Counted from the stretch's first letter, positions 33,301 to 42,934 are shown. The stretch is DNA of 64,000 nt from Cristatella mucedo (GCA_009760855.2 WPIO01000057.1:416001-480000), one strand, 5' to 3'. Translations and numbers: made by a program. Notes: generated from the sequence alone by a model not told the origin.

Positions 33301-36126
33301 AACTTGAACCACTTCCTTGTCGCGTTCTAGAAGCACCTCAGCCCTAGGCAAAGAACCTAGGGTAGCACATGTTCACACTTTAGCCTGTTAGCATTGCAGA
33401 AATTGAACTCAGTCATGCTGTAGCATGTTTTGTCGTTGATACTTTTATTAAACTATCCAAACTCAGTGTTTCCTTGCGATACCCACATTTTACAGTTTTG
33501 CTCCTCAAGCCTAGCTCAATCATTGTAGGATGGCAGCCTTTACATAGCTGACTACGCTACTTTGCATGAACTACTACCGAAAGAGGACCAATCAACGACG
33601 GCCTTCTTTTGTGCTCCGATCTGCCTGTTTCGCTTACTCCAAAGTGGAGACCTCGTTCCAATTGCCATCCAGCTGTCACAGAATCCAGGACCCAAGAGCC
33701 CAATCTGGACACCGAGAGACGGATTTGGCTGGCTATTGGCAAAGATTTACGTCAAAAACGCTGATGGACAGATTCACCAAGCTGTCACGCATCTGCTGAA
33801 GACCCACTTGGTCCTGGAGGCTGCGACCACAGCAATGTGGAGACAACTGCCTACAGCACACCCGATCTTCAAATTTTTGCTTCCGCACACGAGGACGACG
33901 ATCGCTATCAACGCTGCAGCTCGGGAGACGCTCATTAACGACGGAGGCGTCTTGGACGTAACACTTTCTGCTGGCGTGAAGGGTGCCTATGAAGCAGTGC
34001 GTCGATCCTTCGATGCCTTCAAGATACAGGATTTGATTTTCCCGGACTCCATCAAGGCCAGAGGCGTCGACGATCCAAAGCTCAAGTACTACTATAGAGA
34101 TGACGGCGTCCAGCTGTGGAATCTTATATTGCAATATGTCGAGGAAATGATCGGCATCTACTACAGTAGTGATGAAGATGTTGCACGCGACACTGAACTA
34201 CAGGCCTGGATGAGCGAGCTGTACACTCACGGATTTCCGGCAGCCAGTGATGGTAGCCATCATGGAATCAGCGAGTCGGTGAGCACCCGACATGAGCTCA
34301 TACAGCTGTTGACCATCTTCGTATTTCAAGCTTCTGCTGGACACGCATCCATCAACTTCTCTCAGATGGCGTACTTTGGATTCGTGCCCAACGCTCCGCT
34401 CATGCTTCGAGCACCTCCGCCTACCTCAAAGATTGGGATCACGATGCGAACCGTGCATCAATCTCTACCTCGGACCCCGGATGTGGCCAGCCAGCTTGCC
34501 AATGCGTTCGTTCTGTCCCGCTATTCACCCGGTGAGGTAAGCCAGAACTGATTGCTTGTGAGCTAAAGAGGATATTTGGCAGGGAAACTCTTCTTTGCAG
34601 TAGGCCTTATAGAAACTGTCGTTCATCATAGAGGCATCATAGTCATGGCTGCGTGTGCTAGTTGAGCAACCAAATTGGGTCACTCTTATCGCAGTGCTGA
34701 GAGGTAGCAATCCATCTTTCTGCCAGTTTGCACAGAGGAGAATAATATTGTGAATGCCATGGACATAACAATAAGATATTTGTATATCCCTTTGGATGGC
34801 TTATAAGAAAAGCTCGGCTTTCCAGAGCAACCAATCATCTCCGCCGGGTTTGCAAGGGTTCTCTGCTGCACCTGTCCAGGTTTTTCCACCCTCCCAACCT
34901 TTGCTGTTTAGCTAAACGTGCCCGTGGCGCATCGAAGCATATCAGCATGCACTTGGTTCTTACTAAGTACATTTCATTAATCTATTATGCGATGTGCTGA
35001 CCATTACTTAGTACAGGACTGAAGACACCTCAGCAGCTAGATTTGTTTGCATTAACTCTTCTCAGTGTAGCCACCTACTTTCCTCGGCCACCAGAGCAAA
35101 GAGTGCGACTTGCTTAGCACTAAAGTTACAAAATAACTGCAGTTTAGATTTTTCCACCTTCCTCATCGTCGCAAGTACGCGTAGCATATACTCATGCAGC
35201 CCGTCGTTAGCTATCGCTGCCGACCGTGCTGTTTAAAAGCACTAGGTATTTGCTCTGTGCTTATGCTGAACTGATATATACAAGCTGCTCATAGTGACCA
35301 CCAAGTAGTTAGGGTTGTCAATAATCTGTTTTGACTGCTGAGGTCTGAAGGAAGGTCCAAGGACTTTGTATTTGAAACGCTCGCATCAGGCGACAGCCGA
35401 TGTTCTGCTTGATCGGTACCAAAAGCTGTGGAGCCAGGCTGTGGACAGATGGCCATTGCCCAGCCCCCTTTGAAATAGGGTGGGCAGCGACGCGGGCCGT
35501 CCTCCACAGTATATAGAGGCAGGAAAGAAACTGGATCAGGGACAGTCTGATAAAGAAATGGGCAAGGGAATATGTGGATACACTTAGTTTTTTAAAGCCT
35601 TTGGAGCAATTTCTTTTCATTACTTGCGGTTCGAACCCCGTACATGAACGTTGGCTCCACCAGTGTCGTCCAACGTCCACAGTCGGCGAGACACTACGAT
35701 GCGTGTTGTTCTTCCTCGTTCGAACCACGAATTGAAATCGCATCATTTTCGAGAGGTTTTCTTGAAATCCGAGCTAATCTATTTTTGTACACACGGTAGC
35801 ACTCTAGCAGCTGCTTGTCAGGGAATGACACCGGAAGGCTAAGGCAAGCAAATATATAGTAGCTGAAGGCATTGACAGCCGTTAAAGCTCTTCAGCTGCT
35901 ATACAAACAAGGCCTTTAAGTCAGCTAATTTTTTTCCTTGCAGATATTCGTGGGCGTATTTCCGGAACTCCATTTCTCAGAGGCCGCCCCGAACGATGCA
36001 GCTCAGAGGTTCAAGGCGAAGCTCGACGCTCTGTCGGCCAGCATCGCAGAAAGGAACCAGCAGCTGATGCTCTATTCGTACCCGTACATGAAGCCTTCGC
36101 TTGTACCCAACAGCGTCGCTAAGTGA
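21310..36126 (+). CDS. LOX-2, complete PLAT-lipoxygenase gene (7 coding exons, 708 residues)
   Basis: Animal lipoxygenases use a non-heme iron to add O2 to polyunsaturated fatty acids, giving hydroperoxides. I infer exons 21310-21344, 26658-26818, 30208-30468, 31038-31331, 31435-31619, 33529-34536 and 35944-36126. All use GT-AG sites, and the phases (2,1,1,1,0,0) join without a break into 709 codons including stop. The PLAT barrel, which binds membranes and Ca2+, spans about 41-148 and ends in FPCYSWI. The catalytic domain includes FGRQFLNGHNPV, WLLAKIYV (380-387), THLLKTH (iron ligands His400 and His405), GHASINFSQ (His584, Asn588) and RAPPPT. Spacing between ligands is almost that of human 5-LOX, and the length is about 30 residues above that family. 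The terminal residue is Lys708 instead of Ile. Positional specificity and any downstream AOS-type partner cannot be read here. Confidence 0.92.
22010..22195 (+). other. Conserved open stretch in LOX-2 intron 1, possible alternative exon
   Basis: Acceptor-like CTTATTTCAG ends at 22119. The bases after it can read DIEHVVHKEAKLDWITNYA-like sequence. The paralogous stretch at 57080-57275 is open longer, and a 3-bp indel separates them. No clear GT donor follows; a CT run does. Exon 1 joins 26658 in phase without it, so it is not needed. Confidence 0.25.
22374..22870 (+). mobile_element. LINE-beta 3' fragment in LOX-2 intron 1
   Basis: It is a mostly open C-terminal RT segment (LTHKARHGFAPSYLAEL-like, then LRLKTVGDRSFSSAGPRLWNSLP) followed by the 3' UTR and an ACATTACATTAC tail. 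In copy 3 only its first 45 bp remain (about 57440-57485). Confidence 0.85.
22871..23524. other. Unassigned intron 1 sequence
   Basis: I recognise no gene or repeat. This stretch has no counterpart in LOX-3. Confidence 0.4.
23525..24200 (-). mobile_element. LINE-alpha fragment, reverse orientation
   Basis: ATA-rich tail at 23525-23545, stem-loop at 23555-23605, then on the - strand the RT C-terminus up to about 24185 (LADLIWLPVTLRIDFKVL-like). Frame breaks are present. Confidence 0.85.
24233..25262 (-). mobile_element. LINE-beta, young 5'-truncated insertion
   Basis: TGTAA-repeat tail at 24233-24252, 3' UTR, then an open RT C-terminal frame on the - strand (24297-25187). Homology stops at about 25262 against a LINE-alpha fragment, whose sequence resumes there. 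Confidence 0.9.
24297..25187 (-). CDS. LINE-beta reverse transcriptase, C-terminal 296 codons
   Basis: An uninterrupted frame starting just after the catalytic box: NFLKLNDDKTKLLLIG, IGDAIVRPSPRARNLGVVF, SRLDYCNSLLAGLPKKAI, NMAARLVFKSQR, LGWLPVEQRI, and PRLWNSLPQFL near the end. This is the thumb and C-terminal part of a CR1/L2-type RT. The YADD motif and endonuclease are missing through 5' truncation. It lies antisense in LOX-2 intron 1 and has no host role I can see. The open frame implies a recent insertion. The 53636 insertion in LOX-3 carries the same protein. Confidence 0.9.
   Translation of the reverse strand: MSENFLKLNDDKTKLLLIGHPKRVSGLQGFAVLIGDAIVRPSPRARNLGVVFDSCLNCKSFIQKTASTASHHIRSLSKIRSCLPQWLVKNLTSSLVLSRLDYCNSLLAGLPKKAIMPLQQTMNMAARLVFKSQRFEHVSPLLKELGWLPVEQRIQSKVLRLTHKARHGLAPSYLAELLHQFQPVRALRSCVDNKLAVPFLRLKTVGDRSFSSAGPRLWNSLPQFLRNDIYSPTADYGTSFSAVLNCYFYATHYLNCSPNFAMLPTFSFLRETKSVSYRMRAESRLGCECAIQNSPA
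25582..26009 (-). mobile_element. LINE-alpha 3' fragment inserted inside another LINE-alpha
   Basis: AATAATAACAATAATAAT tail at 25578-25605, stem-loop, 3' UTR and the last RT codons on the - strand. It splits the + strand copy between its CACTTCTAG and GTCCCTTCATT. Confidence 0.85.
26325..26465 (-). mobile_element. SINE-1 copy, reverse orientation
   Basis: On the - strand: A-box region, then a B-box-like GGTTTGAATCC near 26395 and the CCACTGCAAGTGG tail element. It lies about 190 bp before LOX-2 exon 2. Copy 3 has no equivalent: 57916 joins a LINE directly to the sequence after it. Confidence 0.7.
26658..26818 (+). CDS. LOX-2 exon 2 (start of PLAT domain)
   Basis: Acceptor ATTTTAG, donor GTAAGT, 161 nt. 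It encodes the N-terminal extension (ILTSDADYYIQLVGSS) and the first PLAT strands: KFIVLASVSDLGGSGT, then VDLTLNG. The Gly-Ser-Gly-Thr turn corresponds to the AGTDD-type turn of mammalian LOX. Confidence 0.88.
26819..28115. other. LOX-2 intron 2, first part
   Basis: It is collinear with 58288-59188 in LOX-3 until about 27725; from there to about 28740 it is unique to copy 2. No gene is recognised. Confidence 0.5.
28120..28205 (-). mobile_element. SINE-2 tail fragment
   Basis: The reverse-strand stretch around 28140-28175 (AAAGCACCTGGATAGAGATT, then CCAGAGCTCTATT) matches the LINE-alpha-like tail of SINE-2. No clear tRNA head. Confidence 0.4.
28316..29990 (-). mobile_element. Old LINE-beta copy with endonuclease remnant, in LOX-2 intron 2
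   Basis: On the - strand from its 3' side: RT pieces at 28342-28547 and 28600-28840, linker near 29040-29290, and an endonuclease-domain remnant at 29448-29975 with VVIYRPPS and LLISGDFTIHV, the conserved non-LTR endonuclease strands. The frames are broken. A paralogous remnant is at 59195-60245, so this insertion predates the duplication. Confidence 0.85.
30208..30468 (+). CDS. LOX-2 exon 3 (rest of PLAT domain)
   Basis: Acceptor TTTCACCCCTTGTAG, donor GTAGGA, 261 nt, phase 1 at both ends. It contains FKLRSGE, FDQLDLGEILTVDI and the domain-closing YIFPCYSWI (134-142). The Trp usually found in the middle PLAT strand is replaced (ADRLHLQF). It is identical to LOX-3 exon 3. Confidence 0.92.
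30740..31000 (-). mobile_element. LINE remnant in intron 3
   Basis: Reverse-strand 3' UTR-like sequence (GCCCAGTGTCAGCAGGCACATG on the + strand at about 30752), shared with 61470-61725. In copy 3 it runs on into a recognisable RT C-terminus; here it stops at 31000. Confidence 0.55.
31038..31331 (+). CDS. LOX-2 exon 4
   Basis: Acceptor ATCTTTCCAG, donor GTAATG, 294 nt. LEQRRSELKERQKEFKW and YAGFPGYTD align with the linker and first catalytic-domain helix of animal LOXs. The 103-bp intron after it is open but shifts frame, so its retention would end the protein at the stop at 31457-31459. LOX-3 lacks this exon completely. Confidence 0.9.
31435..31619 (+). CDS. LOX-2 exon 5
   Basis: Acceptor CTACTCGACAG has a poor pyrimidine tract; donor GTAGGT. 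It encodes WTRDEEFGRQFLNGHNPVVL and LTEIPAKFPVQTEL, a well-conserved LOX segment (FGYQFLNGCNPV in 5-LOX). Only the last 30 nt persist in LOX-3, at 62203-62232. Confidence 0.9.
31620..33528. other. LOX-2 intron 5
   Basis: About 1.9 kb. The stretch 31976-32800, including a SINE-2, is absent from copy 3, where the flanks join near 62588. A 73-codon open frame at 32357-32578 has no recognisable feature. Confidence 0.6.
32590..32740 (-). mobile_element. SINE-2 copy, reverse orientation
   Basis: On the - strand: GGTGCTCGCCCCGACCATGG head, a GGGTCGAGTCCC B-box near 32668, then GCGCCTGAATACAGAATAAG and a TTGGGCAATAAATG end. It lies in an interval missing from copy 3. Confidence 0.7.
33529..34536 (+). 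CDS. LOX-2 exon 6 (catalytic core)
   Basis: Acceptor CAATCATTGTAG, donor GTAAGC, 1008 nt, phase 0 at both ends: 336 residues (313-648) in one exon. Landmarks: LYIADYATL, CAPICLF, LVPIAIQLSQ, WLLAKIYV, iron ligands in THLLKTH, HPIFKFLLPHTRTTIAIN, IKARGVDD, YYYRDDG, iron ligands in GHASINFS, and FGFVPNAP. The loop aligned with the glycine-rich segment before IKARG reads SAGVKGAYEAV, which is unusual. Confidence 0.95.
34537..35943. other. LOX-2 intron 6
   Basis: About 1.4 kb. Its end carries a SINE-1-like tail (35845-35930). No gene recognised in the rest. Confidence 0.6.
35845..35930 (+). mobile_element. SINE-1 tail fragment
   Basis: GACAGCCGTTAAAGCTCTTC followed by GCTATACAAACAAGG matches the 3' part of SINE-1. 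The tRNA head is not visible. It ends just before the acceptor of LOX-2 exon 7. Confidence 0.5.
35944..36126 (+). CDS. LOX-2 exon 7 (C-terminus)
   Basis: Acceptor TTTTTTTCCTTGCAG (ends 35943), stop TGA at 36124-36126. It encodes IFVGVFPELHFSEA, then IAERNQQLMLYSYPYMKPS and the end VPNSVAK. Mammalian LOXs read IPNSVAI here. The substitution by Lys is also present in LOX-1. Confidence 0.93.
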   Translation: MFVGVFPELHFSEAAPNDAAQRFKAKLDALSASIAERNQQLMLYSYPYMKPSLVPNSVAK

Positions 36127-36426
36127 TTCCAGAAAATGCAACAAGCTGGGCACGCACAAACCAATGGCAGCCTTGCCTGCTGCCAGAACTGAGAGCACCC
36201 CAGTCCCTCTACAATACTACTGATACTGATTGTGTTACTGCCTGTTCTTCGCACCATGTGCTTCAGTTAGCTGTGACGCGAATGCCTTTTCCCCTACGAT
36301 ACCATAACGATACCGATTCTGTTGCCGTCTTTTTTCCTTTTTACCACATGATGGCTTCATATGCAGTGTGGCTACCTTTTCCAGCCTGGGATCTTCATCA
36401 ACTTTAACGTAGACTTCGCTGACCAC

Positions 36427-36432
36427 AATAAA
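36427..36432 (+). promoter_or_regulatory. Candidate polyadenylation signal of LOX-2
   Basis: AATAAA, 301 bp after the stop codon, followed by a GT-rich stretch. Confidence 0.55.
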
Positions 36433-36619
36433 GGTTCGCTGCTGTCATCAGTGGGAGCACACAGTTCTCTCGACAATGCAACTGGCTCTAAAAATCGCTG
36501 CAAGCAAAAGGCGCGGTCTCTGAAGGGTTAATGTTGGCTTGAGACACAGCTAAACGACGTTAGACACAACCATGGGTGGTCCGATAAGGCCCATATTTAG
36601 ATGCAGTTGGATGGGTAGG

Positions 36620-37250
<631 letters not shown>

Positions 37251-37659
37251 GTCTTAGTGCTAGTAGTCTTCTTATATGATGATGACCGATTATTATGACT
37301 GATGGACTTCGAAATGTGGGCAGCCCGACTCTGTCACTTCCCCTGGACCCACGTTGCAGTTAGCCTTTTCACCAGCTTTATTTGAAATCTTTTGACGTCG
37401 GTATCGTTGAAGTCGTAACTCGAAAAAAGTGACAGCCTCGAGTCAGCGTTGAATCGGAGCATTTTGAGCTGGCTAGTTAGTGGCTGCACGTCGCTCAGCC
37501 CAAACACGCCAAGCCAAACAGGTCAATGAAGCCTGCGTCACTGAAGGTGATTCGTCGTTTGGTCGTAAGGTTGCGTGTAGAGTCAACGGTAAGGACGTAA
37601 CAATAATTCAAGTCACTAATCACAGGCATTTCGATCTGGGGAATTGCTTAAATTTGTCG

Positions 37660-38165
37660 TAAATCTCTGTGTAGCTCCCGACTTGTCTATCGTGAGCTAT
37701 GCCGTTGCCACTTTAGGTCACATCTTGCCGACCTTAGCTGGCTCCCAATCAAGCAGTTGTCAACTTAATGGTTTTGTCGCTCAATTTTAGGTCCCTTCAT
37801 TTTCTAGCTCCAGCCTGCTTATCTAAACGAATTCCACGATCAGGTTAGGCGTCGTACCACATCGTTTTTTGACTCGTCATTTTTTTCTATACCTGCTACC
37901 TGCTTCAAATCCCTCGGCGACGTTACCCATTGTTCTTAGGCTCCCAAAAAGTTGCAACTAGCTGCCTACTGACATCGCGACATCCCCGGACTAGACACAT
38001 TTAGGGAGTAACTAGAAACGCCCCTTTGGTAGTTGTGAATAGTCATTGGTATACGGTTTTGGCGAAGACTTGTATATTAGCTTTAAACTCATTTACATGA
38101 TGCACTTATAACTCCTGTAAAGTGCCCAGAAAGCGAATAATTTCTCTGATGTTACTTAACAGAGG
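37660..38165 (+). mobile_element. Old LINE-alpha fragment
   Basis: CTTGCCGACCTTAGCTGGCT, then TTGTCGCTCAATTTTAGGTC and CTTCATTTTCTAGCTCCAGC match the RT C-terminus. The end near 38120-38165 resembles the stem-loop (GTAAAGTGCCCAGAAAG). Confidence 0.65.
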
Positions 38166-38303
38166 TCTACATGTTATTAACGCCATCTAACTTGTTACAA
38201 TTTCATTTGTGTGTCATTGCAGCGCTCACGTCTCATTGCTCGTACGACCATTATGAATTATATTTAATCAGTTAAATTTGACGATTACTCATCGCAATCA
38301 TGA

Positions 38304-38660
38304 CAGTTTTTGGAGCCGCTAGCACATTTTGTTCACCTCAAATTCAGTCAAGACTAATTTATCACACGGGTATTGACTATAAGCAGCCATTTCCATGCAG
38401 CCGAGTAACATTTAGGACTTGGCCGGACTTACCGTTTTTGAAACAATAAGATTCCCTTATGGTACACGATAAGCTGTGCCACATATCGACCGACTGCATC
38501 CAAAATGTCAATCTCAAGCGTGGGGGGAATTGTGTCATTGGTCTGCGATCGTTTGGGTGATGGATCGGTTGACTTCTAAACTTGGTGGCTTATCTAGAGG
38601 GAATGGAATTTTTCACCGAAATAAATTGTCTGATGTGAATCTGTGACTGACAGATATAGA
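38304..38660. repeat. Left block of the segmental duplication (copy 3)
   Basis: Partner of 10937-11296. The copies share ATTTATCACACGGGTAT and the closing GAATCTGTGACTGACAG, then diverge abruptly. Confidence 0.75.
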
Positions 38661-39149
38661 GGTAAGTAAATTCAAGTCTGCTTTAAAACTAAAAAGTACA
38701 GCTAACTGTAAACCTAAAAGATTGCATGACAAACGTCACAGTGTACGACAAGGTCTACACGTGAGGGCTCCCATTGGTGATATCATCGCTAGGTCTTTAA
38801 ATCGCGATCGCGTTTGGGCGAGTCACCAGCACGTTCAATATTTCGACATTCAGCTACACAGAATTGCGTGGGAAGAATGATCTCTGATTCGTCTCTGGTG
38901 AGGTTGACTGCCAAAAAAATAACGGCTACACCCACATGTCAACGCGATGTATCTAAAGAGGATAGCCGTCGCCTGGACAAGGGGGAAAATCTTCTGCTGT
39001 GTAGAAGGCTTTCACAACTTTTGTCTGACAGTGAGCGCTTCTAGGCCTTGACCAGCGACACGAATCTATCGAATGGAAATCGTACTTAATAACATCCATT
39101 ATGCACAAAACTCTGTACCTGAAAAAAAATAAACTTAAAGCTAACAAAG

Positions 39150-39320
39150 GAGCCTCGCGCATATAGCCGTAGAAGAAGAGCCTAATTCGCCTCCATCGCT
39201 ACTTGCAGTGGTCAATATTGAATTTTCTATAACAGGAATCAAACCCACGACCTGGTTCGTACTCAAGTTAAGGCATCTTTTACATGAGGTACGACCTTTG
39301 AAAGGTGCCCAACACGCCCA
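39150..39320 (-). mobile_element. SINE-1 copy, reverse orientation
   Basis: Reverse-strand CCACTGCAAGTAGCGA tail element near 39205 and a B-box-like GGTTTGATTCC near 39240, with a decayed A-box side at 39270-39310. Confidence 0.6.
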
Positions 39321-39504
39321 CATGTATATTCTACTCTCGGTGGTGCAGGCTATTTACGTCAATCTCCTGGCAGTATGCGAAAATTGTCTGAAATATTGAT
39401 GGTGATCCGGACCGAACGCCTTTATCGGGCGGTGTCTACAACTTTAGCAGCCTAGTCCGAATGCGGAACTTTGGATCGTTGTACCATCAATAGTAATTAT
39501 CATA

Positions 39505-39600
39505 ACGATAGCAACGCATTTGTATAGCTCTCTCAGAGCATTGAATCCCTTTCTCGGCACGTTACAGATGCTGTATAAAAATCGTCACAGAATTATTGGT
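39505..39600 (-). mobile_element. LINE-alpha-related 3' end
   Basis: Reverse-strand 3' end similar to that at 7340-7400 (TTACAGATGCTGTATAAAAA on the + strand), with the stem-loop partly kept. Confidence 0.6.
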
Positions 39601-39639
39601 AATTAAAAAGGTAATAAAACCCGAGCTGATTTATTAGTC

Positions 39640-39962
39640 CGTCTCCGGCTCTATCTCCCTGTCAGTCTCAGTCTCTGTCTCAATTTCAGTATCAGTCTCT
39701 CTGTCCTTGTCTCTGTCTCTGTCTCTGTCTCTGTCTCTGTCTCTGTCTCTGTCTCTGTCTCTGTCTCTTTCTCTGCCTCTGCCTCTGCCTCTGTCTCTGC
39801 CTCTGCCTCTGCCTCTGCCTCTGTCTCTGTCTCTGCCTCTGCCTCTGCCTCTGCCTCTGCCTCTGCCTCTGCCTCTGCCTCTGCCTCTGCCTCTGCCTCT
39901 GCCTCTTTCACTCTCTCTCTCTCTCTCTCTATCTCTCCGTCTCCTTTTCGGTCTCTCTCTCT

Positions 39963-40000
<38 letters not shown>

Positions 40001-40015
40001 CTGTCTCTCTCCCTC
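39640..40015. repeat. (GTCTCT)n / (GCCTCT)n hexanucleotide satellite
   Basis: GTCTCT units (39707-39770) alternate with GCCTCT units (39771-39905), then CT-rich sequence. The long open frames across it are translated repeat, not genes. Confidence 0.95.
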
Positions 40016-40599
40016 ACTCGCACTACTGTTGCTCAGTTTAGCTTAGTGTATCTTGATGCTATGGATGCGGAAATGCTGAGCAACTGAGTGCTTAAAGCCA
40101 ATCGACTTAGCAAGGAAGCCAAACAACAAGGACGATAGCTTTTACTAAGTGTAGAGAAATTTAGTTCAAATGTAATTCACTCAGTAAGTCTTTTAATATT
40201 GTTGTTCTATTTTTCTTCAACGATGTACTGTATATCCACTCTCACTCACAATCTCTCTTACATTGGCTGTTCTCTCAGTTCCTCGCTTCCAGCTACCTTT
40301 ACTTGCCAACGCACTATCTCGCTTTCTCCCTCTTTCGCGCTCGGTCGCCTTGCATCGTTAGTTTCTCTAAAATTCTCACTTTATTCTCATCCTGTCTGTC
40401 CCTGGTCCCTAATTGTTTTCGCTCTCACTCTCAACCAATTACTTTCAAGTTCTCTCTCCTTCTCTCTCCTGCTGCTCTTGTGTTGTCCTTCCACCTCCCT
40501 CTCTTGGTTCGTGTCACGTCCACTTTATTGCACTGTATCGCTTAGTTATTTCAATTTCAACGTGGTTCTTTGTCTCTGTCCTTCTTATCTCTCTCCTTT

Positions 40600-40600
40600 G

Positions 40601-40662
<62 letters not shown>
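40600..40662. repeat. (CT)n microsatellite
   Basis: About 60 bp of pure CT in a wider pyrimidine-rich stretch (40200-40790). Confidence 0.95.
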
Positions 40663-40664
<2 letters not shown>

Positions 40665-41864
40665 TTCTTCATTCTCGAGCTGTCGCTACCTCTCCTCCCT
40701 CTCACCCATTCCTTCTATATGCTCCTCTTATTCTCGCGACTTATTCATCACTCGGTCTCATTCCTTCCCCATATTTCCATCTGTAGGCGTGCAAAATGGA
40801 TTAGATAAAATCAGACCGCAACTAATCAACCTGCACCATTTCAATCGTTCAGTCATAGATTAAAAAATTGGATTCCAAAAATGTGAATGTCGGGCACCCT
40901 ATAAGCTAAGATCAATGTTTTTATTGATAGATGTCGTTGTAAGGGAATTGATGATAGCTTTCGACCTAGTGCATGATTGTGATGTAAGATGTAAGAATAC
41001 CATCGCCCGCTCATTATAGTTATATATCGTTATAGTTAGTTTGCCACTACCAGCAGCATCTATGGCTCGTGGCTGCCCAATATGCTTAGGTCCACTACTA
41101 TCTGCCACATGCCTGTGAGGTAAAGGATCCCTTCGTGCTGAGTTTGTTGCTTGAAAGATATAACTCCAGAGGTAGTGCAACATTCTCCACAGTGGTGCCC
41201 AATAACAGAAAAAGCAATAATTTGGCCCAAGTCTTAAACATAAGCCGTGGATGATTATTAGATAAAAGTCTACAATTATTTTATAAAAGCGTATTTTATT
41301 ATATGGGAAAAATTGAGTAAATTACATAAAGATGTAGTCGATTGTACATAAGAACTTAATTTGAAATATCCCATATATTTTTATAATCGCCAACATTCAG
41401 CACATGGAACGATGTGTCTTGGACTGCGGCTGCTAGTAAGTAGTAAGTAGCTTGACCTGAGATCGACATTATGTTAATAGGGTACACGACCCCCATCCAT
41501 ATTCCCGCCATGCATAATTCTGTCCTACTAGTAGTGTGAGTTTGAAACTTGGCAAAGCTTCTGAATTGATGTGGTCATATGATGCTCAGAGTCTGCCTCA
41601 TGCTTCACGATCAAGGACACACTGTCATATCTGGCCATCGTATGAAGCACCAGCCCCTGCCAGCACCTAGGAGGCACACGTGGACAGTGCCTAATGTCTT
41701 ACTCCTTGTGCTCTTCCTAGACATGAGCCTATCAAGGCATCAGAGGCTGAGGTACTCCCCAGTAGAAGTATGCATTCTAGTTAAGCTGAGAAGCTGTGCT
41801 AGCTCAAGTGCTACGCAAACTCTCTCGCTATGAGTCTCCTTCCAGGATGTTCCACTTTCGGTAT

Positions 41865-42556
41865 CTGGCACTTTACAAAAAAGCTGTAGTCAGGCCACTT
41901 CTCAAAAAAGCACAACTAGACCAAGAGAACTTGAGCAACTACCGCCCAGTCATCCTTCTCCCATTCCTATCAAAGACACTGGAACGGGTTGTGGCGGACC
42001 AGCTGAACTCATATGTCGAAACTTCAAACCTTGCTAGAAAGTTCCAGTCTGGTTTTAGAGCTAATCACTCCACAGAGGCATCGAGCATCGCTTAGGGTAT
42101 ATAACAATCTACTAAGGAATGCAGATATGGGTAGAGTGTCTCTGCTGGTTCTGGTCGATCTTTCGGCAGCTTTTGATACTATCGATCACAAAGTTCTTCT
42201 GAAGCGCCTCTCATCTCGCCTGGGAATCACTGGAACTGCTCTGCAATGGTTCAGGTCCTATCTCAGTGGGACACTCCAGAGTATTGACGTGAATAGACAA
42301 AGATCATCTGAATTACCTCTGAAATATGGAGTACCTCAGGGCACCTTGCTAGGTCTGGTTCTTTTAACGGTTTATACTCTCCCTCTTGCTGACGTGATTG
42401 CCAAGCACAATCTAGGCTATTACTTTTATGCGGATCACACTCAGCTGTACCTTTGCTTTGATCCCTCCCAGCCTTCGAGCCCCTCAAATTCTCTCAACTC
42501 ACTTGCTGCATGTATTGATGACATCTACACCTGGATGGCAACAAATTTTTCTAAAA
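41865..42556 (+). mobile_element. LINE-alpha RT fragment, both ends truncated
   Basis: It spans KKAVVRPLLKKAQLDQENLS through DLSAAFDTIDH and GVPQGTLLGL to the catalytic box, with one frameshift near 42090 (after HSTEAS). The catalytic motif is FYADH instead of FYADD. It ends abruptly at about 42556 without a 3' tail. Confidence 0.9.
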
Positions 42557-42934
42557 CTAAATGGCACCCGGAGACGCTGAGAGATTGGCCCTATATTTTA
42601 AGTATTGGGGAAACGCGATCTCACAAAAAAGACTGCCTGGCGTTATTAATACGAGTAACCCAGCTTTTCGTGGCTACTATAGCAGTCGTTAAGCGATCGA
42701 TGCTCTCCCTTGAGTGGCAGATCTGGATTACCCGCGGTGCACAGTTGTTTCTGTGCTGGCAGCACCAGCTATGGCGATGGATGCTGCTATCAGATGGCAC
42801 ACACTGCCGCCCGACTAGATTATATTAGTGTGGGGCGTTAGCCTCCAATCCCTCTTGTTTCTGCCACTGGGAGTAGTGGCAGGAGCGAGCTACGTGGTGA
42901 AACGTCAAATTCTTGTAGCTCATCGCTTGGGTTG
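42557..42934. other. Unassigned sequence after the truncated LINE
   Basis: The LINE frame runs on by chance to 42828. The sequence itself matches nothing I recognise and is absent from copy 2. Confidence 0.4.

Larger units (their letters stand above)
38661..42934. other. About 4.3 kb present only in copy 3
   Basis: In copy 2 the flanks are about 80 bp apart (11296 and 11378). The interval holds SINE-1 and LINE pieces, long pyrimidine repeats and AT-rich sequence at 41170-41560. The 84-codon frame at 41579-41833 shows no family feature. I see no host gene. Confidence 0.6.

Noticed and set aside
37480-37662. 60-codon ORF between LINE-alpha remnants
   Set aside because: No motif, and it lies in a zone of degraded LINE sequence.
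39634-40087. Arg/Glu-rich or Ser/Leu-rich ORFs
   Set aside because: They are hexanucleotide repeat read in several frames.
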